64,000 nt of DNA from Bemisia tabaci. Lineage: Eukaryota; Arthropoda; Insecta; Hemiptera; Aleyrodidae. This document shows positions 14,801 through 27,045 of the stretch, piece after piece; position 1 is the stretch's first letter; each line of letters starts with the position of its first letter. The stretch is from positions 26,523,131-26,587,130 of the forward strand of contig NC_092795.1 in assembly GCF_918797505.1 (NCBI RefSeq), given 5' to 3'. The position numbers and the translations under genes were made by a program. The notes under the pieces were generated by a model. That model searched no databases. It saw only the letters and a list, made by a program, of their open reading frames with translations, and was not told where the DNA came from.

Positions 14801-17800
14801 GCGCCCGTGGCTTAAAATGCTAAAGTCTGCTGATTGTGGATGAGGACAAAGATAATATATTCGCCACTATTCACCATACTTCGTTAAAAAAAAAGTAAAT
14901 TCGTTCTGTTAAAAGTTAATAGCTATGAGGGGCGGCTCGCGGAACGAGTCGCATGTTCATCGCGAAGCGAGGAACTGGGGGTCCAGGGGCACTCCCCGGC
15001 TAGGCGTGACGGCTAGTAGTTTATACAGGGTGTCTCACGAAAAACGAGCCACCTTGAATATCTGCCGAACGCGTCGGAATTTCGAAAAACGGAAAAAGAC
15101 GTGTTCGTTTATATCGAGGGGGACATCTTTTGGCATATTCGACATTTTCCCAAACCGCGGGAGGGGCGCGGGGCGGGGGGTGCCCCACCCGTAAGTCGAA
15201 CTTTTCAAATGGCACCCCTACTTTTTTATTTCAGAAATCAATTCTACGCAAAAGAACAAGCCACCCTGTCCAAACCGAATGTAAATCGGACAATTTTTCA
15301 GTGATTGACAGAGTTTGAAACATTTTTTTCATGCTCTTTTCAAAAATTTCCCACGCCCAATGGAATTGCTGTATCAAACCAAACTCTCCGCCAAAAAATT
15401 CTTAAACATTGCACTTTCGATAAAAAAATCAAAAAAAATCTGCTGCACTCGAAATCTGGAGCACACGGAGCCCTTCTTTGCGACATTAAAATTCGTTATA
15501 CCGAACATTTCCGAGGGGCGCTCATCGGGAGGGTGTAGTAAGTTTTAGACAAGAATTATTAATCTTTTTTCTGAAGCATAAGAAACCGTGTCCATGAAGA
15601 AGCAGTTAAGTAGAAAAACAAATGGATTAGCTTTTTTTTTTTTGGGGGGGGGGGGGGTCAATGACTTGAGCCGGACCTTGATACTTCTGAGGACGCTATT
15701 TTTCCGCGGTGCGTTGTTTTTCTACTTAACTGCCTCTTCAGGGGCACGGTTTCTTATGCTTCAGAAAAAAGATTAATAATTCTTGTCTAAAACTTACTAC
15801 ACCCTCCCGATGAGCGCCCCTCGGAAATGTTCGGTATAACGAATTTTAATGTCGCAAAGAAGGGCTCCGCGAGCTCCAGATTTCGAGTGCAGCAGATTTT
15901 TTTTGATTTTTTTATCGAAAGTGCAATGTTTAAGATTTTTTTGGCGGAGAGTTTGGTTTGATACAGCAATTCCATTGGGCGTGGGAAATTTTTGAAAAGA
16001 GCATAGAAAAAAATGTTTCAAACTCTGTCAATCACTGAAAAATTGTCCGATTTACATTCGGTTTGGACAGGGTGGCTTGTTTTTTTGCGTAAAATTGATT
16101 TCTGAAATAAAAAAGTAGGGTGCCATTTGAAAAGTTCGACTTACGGGTGGGGCACCCCCCGCCCCGCGCCCCTCCCGAGGTTTGGGAAAATGTCAAATAC
16201 GCCAAAAGGTGTCCCCCTCAATATAAACGAACACGTCTTTTACCGTTTTTCGAAATTCCGACGCGTTCGGCAGATATTCAAGGTGGCTCGTTTTTCGTGA
16301 GACACCCTGTATATGTCTTGGATATGAGCGGCCCAGAGCCGCTATCCAGCGGCAGTGCGCTGGAGTTACTGCTTGTTTTTTTCTGAATCCGATTTTCTTC
16401 TTTGCCTATATCTAAAAAAATCGCAAAATTTGCCGCCGAGAGCCGCGGCCCATATGGCCTTCCTCTAAATCCGGCCCTGGATGTAGCGCCAGAAAGTCAT
16501 AGGCGGTTCTACGGGGGTGCCAGTGGGTGCCGGGCACCCCCAAGCAAAAATTAAGTGCGGTTACCGGAACCGTGAAAGAGGCCTTCTTCTTCCTTCACCT
16601 CTATTTATTGCTTTTTTAACCAGTATAGAATTTAATATAAAAAGGACCAAATTATACTGCTTTTAAAGATTCTGCATTCGCTCACACTGAGTAAAAATCC
16701 CAGCAATTAATTGAAAATGTTTTAAACAGAATTAATATTGATAGCCGTGTTTTACAAAGATTCTACTGTTTTTTTATGGTAAGATTGTAGTTTTGATGGA
16801 AAGTTTTGCTAAAAATTTTCTACATTGAATTTATAGGTATTTAAGTAGAAAGGAAGGAGAGAAAAAGAGAAAGGATGGTAGGAAAGGGATAAAACTTGAG
16901 GGCCGAAACTTAGGCCTCCCCTGAGCGACCTTCCCCTTCGGGACCGGTCTCCGACATTTTTCACCTCTGGGCACCCCCAAACATGAAGGTCTAGAACCGC
17001 CTATGTCTAAAGGTAGAATTTAGAAAGCGATTCGCCTTCATTTCATCAGTTATACAAAGCCCCCGCTTCAGAGTTGCAATAGTTGCATATCGACGGTGAA
17101 AGTCGGCAATCACATAACTCGGTTTGCGACGTCGCATACTTCCTGTCATACTTTATTTTTTAAACGGAAAACTACTCAACGGTAATTCTTTAAAACTGCC
17201 GTGATTTTTTTTCTATGTGCGAGGAAAATTCTGAAAAAACTTCAAGGAATCATGTCCATTTGTTCTCCTTTGAAAAAATAACATAGTTGCGGAGATTTTC
17301 AGACACCGCAAACGAGTTATATGATTGCCGACTTGTACCGTCGATATGTAGAATTCTGTCTTAAGGCAGCTTATGTCACCCCGCCGCTGACTTGCAAGGG
17401 CATTTGCATTTTAACCTATGCCCTGGAAAGCACGTGCGAGTAGTTACAATGGCGACTCTTGAAAGTTGGCAACACTATCTTTCCTCCATTTGAATGTATG
17501 CAAAACAATCGATTCCTGGTGGGGCAGCTTCCCTCACCTATAATCGATATTTTTGATGGATTTAAATGGTGGAACAACAGTGTAAGAATCACCAAGCAGT
17601 AGTTATGAGGACGATGGGGCGCATAATTTACGCCTGCGTAGTTACACCTTTATGTCGTAGGAGCGACGATTTGCGAGTAAAGAATTGGTACATACTTTTT
17701 TGTGCCAGAGTGTTGAATGGTGCGAGCTACCGACTACTTTATTCATTCTTTTTTTTTTCCAGTAAATTTTTGAAAGTTTAAAGAATCGAATATTGCGTTC

Positions 17801-20800
17801 AACAAATATAAGATATGCAACTCTGATTCTTCCATTATGATTTTCGGTTCAATGCTGGAAATGACGTGCAAAGACATTTGATCTGGAAATAGAGTTAACT
17901 CCCAGAGGTTGAAATTCCGAAAATAAAATACTGGCCCACAGTTCGAAAATATGTTCCATGGGTTCCTTCAGCATGACGCAGAGAGTCAGAGAGGCGAATC
18001 TTGCTTGGTACCAAATTATTATTGAATAATTTAATAAATTATAGAGTACACATGTGGTCCGGACCCGTGGACTGGGACGCTGTGTCATCATCATGTGATC
18101 ACGCTGGTTTTCCCCTCCAACGTCTGAATCGCGGGAGACCATAATCCTTGTGTTGCTCCATTTGTCCTGGATAATGTATTAAAAATATCATGTAAAGAGC
18201 ATTCGTCCCTAAAACCACAGTTTGCCAAATAAGCTATGTACATAGTTTTTACGCTTTCCTGATTAATTTTTTCGTTTTTCTCCTTAGGTTAAGTGCTTTA
18301 AACACACCCCCCGTTGAGAGAACACCCATGATGTGCTACTCTCTCCAGGAAATTCTCATCGTAGGAAATTGCAGTGATCAGGTAAATGTTATCCTTTTTT
18401 TACCTCGATAAAATTTTTACCACTTTTTGTTGGTTGTCATTAAAAAGGCATTAATCAATATTTATTCAACAAACTGGACATTTATTGTAAAATTAGAAGA
18501 AAAAAAATGTGATTGTCAAAATATTGGAAATTCCTTCTTTATAATTTATTTAAAATGTTGGTAAACCATAAAACACTACTGATACTGACACAGTTTGGAA
18601 ATTATCATAGTCTCCAAGAGTATGACCAAACACCGCACGAAATATAAAATAAACTATTTTCTGAGGCGGATCCAGCAATTTGGCAACATTGTATTTTCTC
18701 CATTTAAACCTATACTAAATAATCAATTCTTGTCGGAGCACCTGGCCCCTCCAGAATCGATAGATTTCCATAGGTTTAAATGGAGAAAAGACAATGTTGC
18801 CAATTTGCTGGATCCGCCTAAGGTTTCCTAAAAATTAATATGTCTAATCTAATTCTTCTATAGACTTTGTACAGGCGCATTTCATTTATACTGTCCCGAT
18901 TTTTCAGGTAAAATTTAGCGAACTGACGATGGACATGTTCAGAATGCTACAGACTTTTGAAAGAGAGCCTCAAGACGAGTACAATCATATTTATGATTCT
19001 TCTCCAGCGCCCTCTAGAGTACCTTTTGTAAGTATTTTTCGATTGGACGTGTTTATGCTAAAAGGAACTATGTGTACAGGGTTTGCGTGAGACATAGTTC
19101 CTTTTAGCATAAATACGTCCGATTATGATAAAAAAAATTAACATTGAGAGGAAGTTAGCCCAGGTATGATCAAAATAAGTATTGCCTTCAAATTCCCGGC
19201 CGGTCTGCAAATATTCTACCTCAATGATAACTGTTGTTGCACATGCAAAGAGCTGAAGGCACACCAGCAGTTGGTACATCTAGCGCTAATTTTACACGGC
19301 GCACAGTGGCTCGTGTCAATAGGAGAGGTTGGACAAAATTTGGAGACTTTAAACGCTTATAATTCCGTTTATATAAAACTTTGAGGTTTTAAACGTGATT
19401 CCATCGGTTTGCTCGTGAATTTTTCTTCTGTAGGCACCCCTTCAAATTTAGAACATGACGAAAAAAACATTAAAATTTGCGGTTTTAGTCGAAAATTCCA
19501 TGTCCGACCTCTCTGGTCGATTCGATCTGGTGTGCGGCGTTAGGAGTTAGCTAGGCTTGTTTCTTTCTAAATATCATGCCGAGCAAGAAATGCTTAATGT
19601 CTTGATCAAGGAAACCGCACATAACACAATTTTAAACTATTAATGTGATAATCCCTCATCGTGTTGCGATTTTTTATAAAGAAAAATTGCGCCAGAAAAG
19701 AGCAGCTATTGTTCTTTTCTTTTTTTAAAAAAAAAACCTCACACAACGCATACTATGAGCAACGAACTATAAAACTTACATTAAATCTTGATTTTGTCGT
19801 TTGTTTCAGGATAAAAGTTATTCTGTGTCAAGTACAAAAGGCAGTGCCGGCTATCCAGTTATGTCATCGTGCCACGAGAATGGCGATAGGCCTCATAAGA
19901 GAGAAAATCCTCATAAGTACCTTTTATACAAACCTACTTTTAGCGACGTTATGGTCTTTTTAGCATCAGGTAATTACCCCCTTCCCCCCAAAGTTCCGAA
20001 ATTACATGAATCCTTATTGCGATTATAAAGTTCAAACTGACTTTTGATGTTTAAAAATTGGAATTTGGGAGCGAATTTTTCACAGAATATGCATCAAAAC
20101 TAGTTTTACTTGAAATCAATAATATCTCAATTTTTTCAAAAACTGCACTTATGCGCCTTGTCCTCCAAGTCCCTCGATTCAGCTACCTTTTGTGCGAGGA
20201 CTCAATTGTAACATTATTAAAGAAGCATATTTCAAGAATATTACAAATATCAAGAAATTCCTCATTAAATTTTAGGCTTAACAGTTTATAAGTGTGTATG
20301 TTTTCAGTACCCACAGGATTGACATTGCCATACATGATACTATTGATAGCCATCTTCATTTTTACTGTAATTTTGCTTTTTTGGATTTTCAGGTTTCAAA
20401 GAACTGCCAAGCAATGGTGCTCTCTTACTTTACATTTCGGCTGATGCCTCTTTTTCTTCTTCTTCCAAGCATCCGGTGGATAGTAAGTACTCATTGTTAC
20501 AATTCTGATCTTATGTTTATGCCCTCTCATTTATCTATCATCGGCATAATATCTATCTACCCTCAATATTTCCTAATTATGAAACATGAGACGCGCATTA
20601 TTTTATTTAGACGTCCAAAACAAAGAGAGAAAGAAAAAAAAAACCCTACGTATAGGTATAGGTTTGATTTTACATTCTGTTGTAAAAGCGCCTTTTTTCG
20701 CACCTCTCACTATTTAATACATTATTTCTGCCAAATGACTCACACTTATGGGCGCTTCAAAACATTTAAAAGAAAACTGTTATTCATTTGCATACCCAAT

Positions 20801-23800
20801 ACTTTGAAGGCGTTTTTCAAAGCAGGCCAGTGTCTTTTAACACAAAATTTTACAATGTCCTGTTTTACTGTTTCTAACTCATCAACAAAAGCACCTAGCT
20901 GCATAATGACACATACATTGTTTCAAAAATGAGTGAAAAATAGTGCTTTCATATTGCAAAGTGTAGTCCATGGGACACAATACAATCCTAATACTCCGAT
21001 TTCTTTTCATTCTAGTGGGATACGATTTAGGTGGAGTTCGTACAAGCTGTAGAAAAGATGTAGACGCTAATATGAAAAAAGGCATTCATTTCAAGGAAAT
21101 GCATTGGTAAGAATTTTTCTCTTGTGCTTTCTGATACTTCATAAAATAAAAGTCACTTGGAAAGAAAGAAGAAGAGGAGGGAGGCCCAAACATTTTTCAA
21201 TTTTGTCAACAATGCAAACTTGCATACCAACGGTGTAAGTCGACGATCACATAACTCGGTTTGCGGCGTCTCAGACTTCCTGTCATACTTTAGTTTTTAA
21301 ACGGAAAACTACTCGACGGCAATTCTTTAAACCTGCCGTGATTTTTCTTCTCTGTGCGAAGAAAACTCTGCAAAAACTTTAAGGAATGATGTCAATTTGT
21401 TCTCCTTTAAAAAAATAACATAGGGGTGGTGATTTTCAGACACCGGAAACGAGATGTGATTGCGGACTTACGCCGTCGATACATATACTGCGCAGGTGGG
21501 TTTCAGGACATTTTGTCAACGATTTTTTGTCCGCACACCTTCTTTGTCCAGTAGTTTACGCTCACACGTAAAATGAGCAACGGTGACTTGGTCCAAGCGT
21601 TATATTTTAGTCCGTATGTAAAATATTGACAAGATGGAAATCAGAAATTGAGAGAGAAGGAGGTGTTATAGTTGCTCATTTTCGGAATGAAATGTTATTA
21701 CTTTCTCCCTTTGAATCATCTTTTTAAATTGTCATCGGTGAATATTTGGTTTTATTTTTATCCTTAAAATATTCGATGTACTATATACCTTATATATGTA
21801 AAGTACTTTTTTCTTCTTTACGAAATTATTACTTCATTTTGAAAACATTTATATTTTTAAAACGTGACAAATATTTGTAAAACCTTTTCCAAGCGACATT
21901 AATCTCAGTGAGCCGCAGTTGTGCCGACAGAAACTAGAAAAATAAATAAAAGAGGGGAAAAAACCAAGAAACACGCAAATCTTTAGTTTTAACCCCGTTT
22001 GTACATCGATCATTTAGAGTCAAATACGTCAAATTTTGAGCGTTTGGTTGCGCGTACACCTCGCTGCAGCACAATAAAAGCACAAAATGTAAAAGAAAAA
22101 ATCAAAGCGTTTTGGAAATCATTAAATTTGACACGGAACCACCAATATTTAAAAAACACACATTATATTATTATTCTCCTTTGATAAATGTGTACATATT
22201 TTTTCCCATCAATTTAAATGAGAATAATCAATGCAAAGTGTGCAAACATTTCAAAATCATGAGTTAAAAAACGATGACTATGCGAGTATAAATATTAAAG
22301 CCTAACAGAGCGGAGCGGCGCGGCGTGCACTGCTGCCAGCGCGAGAGGCTCACTGGCGCCTACAAACCTAAGTGGATACTTCACGCATTGCACAATGCTT
22401 GAAGTATCCACTTAGGTTTGTAGGCGCTAATGCGCGTTGACCGCGCGAGGCGGCCTGACCGCCCGCCCGCCGTGCGGTGGAGCCTGAAGCAACTATTTCA
22501 CAACAGATGTGTTGAACAGTATTATACGAAATTGAACGTATTAAGAATGACAGGCATCCTTTAAGAGTATAGATCTTTTCTCGCAAAATAACTCAAGATA
22601 CTTATCGTACAAAAAATCGTTGACGAAATGTCCTCCAACCGCGCAGGTGACTTTCAACATGTGGATTATTTCACTATGGAAACTTTTCGCCTCCCTTAAT
22701 TTGAAAATCTGAATTTTTTTATATGCACCCATCTTTCATATTCTTTGTAAAGACATTAATAGTCTAAGACTCTGAATGTCTCTAAATAAATTAATTAGGT
22801 AACTTTTACTTAAGTACGTCCTCTTTGGAAATGAAACAGTATTCGTCAATTTTCTCTGCTATTATACTCGACTTTGACACTGAAATAATTTTTAAGGCGG
22901 TGTTAGAGCTTCTATAGTTAAGTATTTTGTCATCAAGACTGCAGATAAGGCTTCTTTAAACTTTGAAGGAGATTTTAGCACCACAATTCAGGTTTTGCAT
23001 TAAAAATTTGCCGAAAAATTAACATTTCACTTGTGATTCTAACCACGCAATTTTTTTTTATGATCATCGTCTGTCAGATACTCTTGGTCTGAGACATTAA
23101 TTTAACATTCTGTTAAGTGCATGTCCATTCTGCAAAAATTTGCGCTGATTTTATCATACGATTTGCAGCTTTTTATTCACTAATGCGCATTTATTTTGCT
23201 TTCTCTACTTGTCACAGCCTATATCCTGGTGATCTCTACCCATTCACTAGGAAACCTTTTTTTGTGATAATCGATTCTGACAATAGTTTTGTGTTCGAAA
23301 ATATACCGAGGTATTTTGGCCAACCTCTCGTAGTGCTCATGTCTCCTCAAAATATTCCTGAAAACTTCCTCGGTAAGTTCTCCATTCACTTTCCATCTCA
23401 TCCTTTGAGATAAGAGTTCAGAAACAAGAAAAGTCCAATGCTTATTATGTCAAACGATAACTTATCTAAGAAAGTATAATCCGTCTGTACAGCATTTGAA
23501 AAGCATGTTTGCAATTTTAGGTGAGGAAAATATAATGTGAGGTGTATTGCAGAAACCGATCATGCAGCCAACGCTCAATACGCCCGATTTTTTTTTAAGA
23601 TGCAACACGTACGTACACATACGTCAAACTCAAGCAGCAACAGTTGTGTTCAAGCCACCAGACACCATCAACTGTTGCCATTGGCTAGTTAGTTGATTGT
23701 ACACATCTCATTCAGAGAGTGTTAGACGTAATGCTCTTTTTTTAGAAATCGATGCTGTTTTATGAAAACTTTAAAAAATATCCCTGCTTATTATTTCAAA

Positions 23801-26800
23801 GAGAAAAAAAATCAGAATTTTTAACAATCGCCGCCACAATGTACACTATTTTAAAAAATGAAATGAAAATAAATAAGATAGATCTTAAGACATGGTCTAA
23901 TAAATTGTTTCATTGAAATTAATGATATCATTACGTCTCGACGGACATTTTCCTACTGATTATGGGCAAACCTAAAATATTCCTTTCAATGATTTGACGT
24001 AAAAATGAGAGTACCTACTTCAAATTATTGTACGTAGGTTCATTATATGCAGTCCAAGGCTGCTTGGTTTTAAAAAAGGGCCAAAACTTTTATCTCTTGT
24101 GACTCGGGTACTTTGAATCCAAAAATTAACTGAAAATTAAATTTTGAGAGCAACGTGGAGGCCCGATTTTAATTAAAGACAGACTCCGGAAATCAGGACA
24201 AACAAACTCTAAAATTTTAAACCCGTTAATTTTAAACAGTTTGAATTTTCCAAAGTATATTGGCAACTAGATTAAACAGATAAGAAATCTAGTATCAGCA
24301 TGATCAATTTGTAAAAAGAAAAAAAAATTGACATCAAAATGTTTTCTTGGCTACTTAAAGAAGGGAGGGAGCTAAAATTGAGAGGCTTTGGAGGACAAGG
24401 CGCATAAGTGCAGTTCTTTCTTTTTCAAGAAATACGTGTTTAAAGTTTCAAAATAATATGAAGCCTTACGGCGGAAAGGTAGTTTAAACTCACTTTTTGA
24501 TGCTTTATAGTTGGATTTTAGTTGTGAATTGTTCATAAAATATACTTTCAAACTAGTTTTAGGTGAGTTCATGAATATCTCAATTTTTTTCAAAAACTGC
24601 TCTTATGCGCCTTGTCCTCTAAGCCCCTCAATTAATGAAATAGTAACATCATTTCAGTTGAAACTTTGACTTGTCAGAATGAGCTCAAACTACATAAATG
24701 ACGATTTGATTTTGCAGATTATCAGAAGTCAGCGGGTAGCCTGTTCACTTTGTTTCTGCATAGTCCGTTAGCTGCCTTTTGCTACGTGTGCAATGTCAAC
24801 TCTGTACCTTTCCACCACTGGGAGCGGTGTCAATCCTTCGTCGACCGCTTCATTACTGAGGCCAGCCGACTTTTCACGCATAGCAGAATAGGTGAGTCTC
24901 TCTCTCTTAAGGTGACTCTATGCTATCTAGGGACGAGATTCTCCACATTATATCGCTATCTCTCTCTTATATGTACACATTGAGTCAATGAACGAAGTCT
25001 GTTCTCGTAGTTTCAGGTATAAATTTACAATGAATCTTAACAAATTTGATGTCATTCTTCTCAGTGTTAATGCTGCTACACGTTATGGATCAGTTTCTCT
25101 TGTTAACTTGTATGCAACGATAATTATTGCTTCTCAAAGACACAAACCGCATAGCAGCGCCATGTAGTGGTGAATTTCGTCCCTAGATCACACAGAATCC
25201 CCTCAAATGCGACTTTTTTCTTGGACTTGCCGGATAGCACATTTTTTTCTGTTACAAAAAGTAGATATAAATTATTATAGAAAAATGTAACTAAACCTGA
25301 AAAATACCAAAACCCACTTTTGTTGGAAGTGGTTCCTCAGAACTCTCGAGAACGGTTCGATGGTCGAACTGATCAGTTGATAATTTCTAGATTTTAGGAA
25401 ATTTCTGATTTCCGAGCATCACATTCCGTTGCAGAATACGCCAGGTATAAGCACACACAATTTGAACAAGAAACATTTTGAAATCAATATAAAAGTACGT
25501 CTGTAGGAAATATCGCAAATCGAAAGGCAACACGACTCGATTTCGCAGTTGTTCTTTTTCAAATGTTTCTTGATCAGATTTCGTGCACAAATACCCGATA
25601 TACTATAGCGTTATGTAATGCACTCCAAAGCGTGAGTTTTTCAATATAAATTTTCAAATTTAAGTAACAGCTTTTAGTGTTTTTTTTTTTTAATTTATCG
25701 ATCGTGAGTGTCAAATATCGAATCGTTCCTCAAAGTGTTGAACACCACCTTGAAATTTTTTCTGTTTCAATCTACTTTTACAATTGCTGCAGGAATCTTT
25801 CGATGGTTTCAACATGTTGTATCGTAGGACCTGGTGTCTCATACGCGTAACGTAAGTGACGCATCATACTGCCATGCTAGGAAAAAACGTCGTATAAACG
25901 TTCAGGCGTTGCCAAATTTCTTTTCCTAAAACTCAAATTTCCTAGTAAATTTATGAATATTTTCCTCCCAATTTTTCAGATATTTTAGTACATTATTTTA
26001 CCTAAAGATTCGGAAAATTTAAAGGAAAAATAATCATAACTTTCCTCAAAAATGAACATTTTATTGAAGGAAATTTGGCAACTCCCGAATGTTCATACAG
26101 CGTTCTTCCTTAGCACGGCAGAATACGTCAACGTCAATGAACCGATAGGTGTGTTTATATAAGATCCTTTTAAATAGCCTAAACGATGGGGCATCCTTCC
26201 TTAGATGTATCAATCACCCTAGGTCAATGCCGCTAGAACTTTCATGAATTAAGAAAAAAGCCCTCACTGCATGTAGAAAAAAAATTCTTCACTGGTACTC
26301 CAAAACCAGATTTTTTTAAAGCCCTACTTTGAACTGATTCAATATTTTCTTCCTTTTTTACAGATCCAGCCTTTATTCCATTTTTTGGTGATGATTTTTT
26401 AAGACTTATTCTATTAAGATACATATTTTGTGATGTAGTGCTTCATCTTCATAAAGGATTTCAAGTGAGTGTTAATGGATATTTCTAGATTTTAAAATGA
26501 ATCACATCTACCTCGAATCAGCCCATATGATGTTGAGACTTATTTTTACAGCTTAGTCAGGTCCCCCCCCCCCCTCCAAAACTTGATCTCCACACCCTCA
26601 CCCTCAATCTAATTAGAGTATGAGGGCTGAGGTAAAGTTTCGCTGGCGAAGAACATGAAAACCGAATAAACTCAGAATTTTTATAAAGCCTAAAACAAAA
26701 TATATATAAAAAAAAAAAAAACAAACAAAAAACTCAGAATTTTAAGTCAGGAACCCTCAATCACCCGAACCGACTCCTTTGGTCAACGGAGGCGAGGCTA

Positions 26801-27014
26801 TGTTCAGTTCAAGGAATTGAATAACTGTGGTTCATACAAACTTCCATATTAACTGACATTTTTCGGTTCAGTGGATTTAACCTCGGTTAATTGTCAGATC
26901 TGTCAATTAGACAGGTCGGCTGAATCAACTGAAGATTATTCAGTCCTTATTAAATGAGAAAGCTTCTATTGAACGTATGGGTCCCCAAACAAACCCGGTG
27001 CGGAGCGGAGCGCC

Positions 27015-27045
<31 letters not shown>

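Larger units (their letters stand above)
11724..16479 (+). mobile_element. Compound hAT unit with one outer 8-bp duplication (4756 bp)
   Basis: The left end at 11724 is the 5' end of the CAGGGCCGGATTT family; the right end at 16479 is a 3' end (AAATCCGGCCCTG). The 8 bp GATGTAGC flank the whole block exactly (11716-11723, 16480-16487). Inside, a full-length-like copy reaches its own 3' end at 12909 (GATTCGGCCCTG) but is followed by GATCCGCT, not by the duplication. The remaining ~3.5 kb carries an inverted-repeat block, a Helitron-like end and a long palindrome; a last ~100 bp (16380-16479) repeats the hAT 3' end. The boundaries are seen; the single-move interpretation is inference. Confidence 0.75.

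Noticed and set aside
15305..16021. Matching open frames on opposite strands
   Set aside because: They are the same sequence read from the two arms of the palindrome; no protein family was recognised.
20294..20932. 212-codon + strand open frame
   Set aside because: It runs through SCAI exon 9 in a different phase from the SCAI reading frame and on into intron sequence; no domain is recognised.
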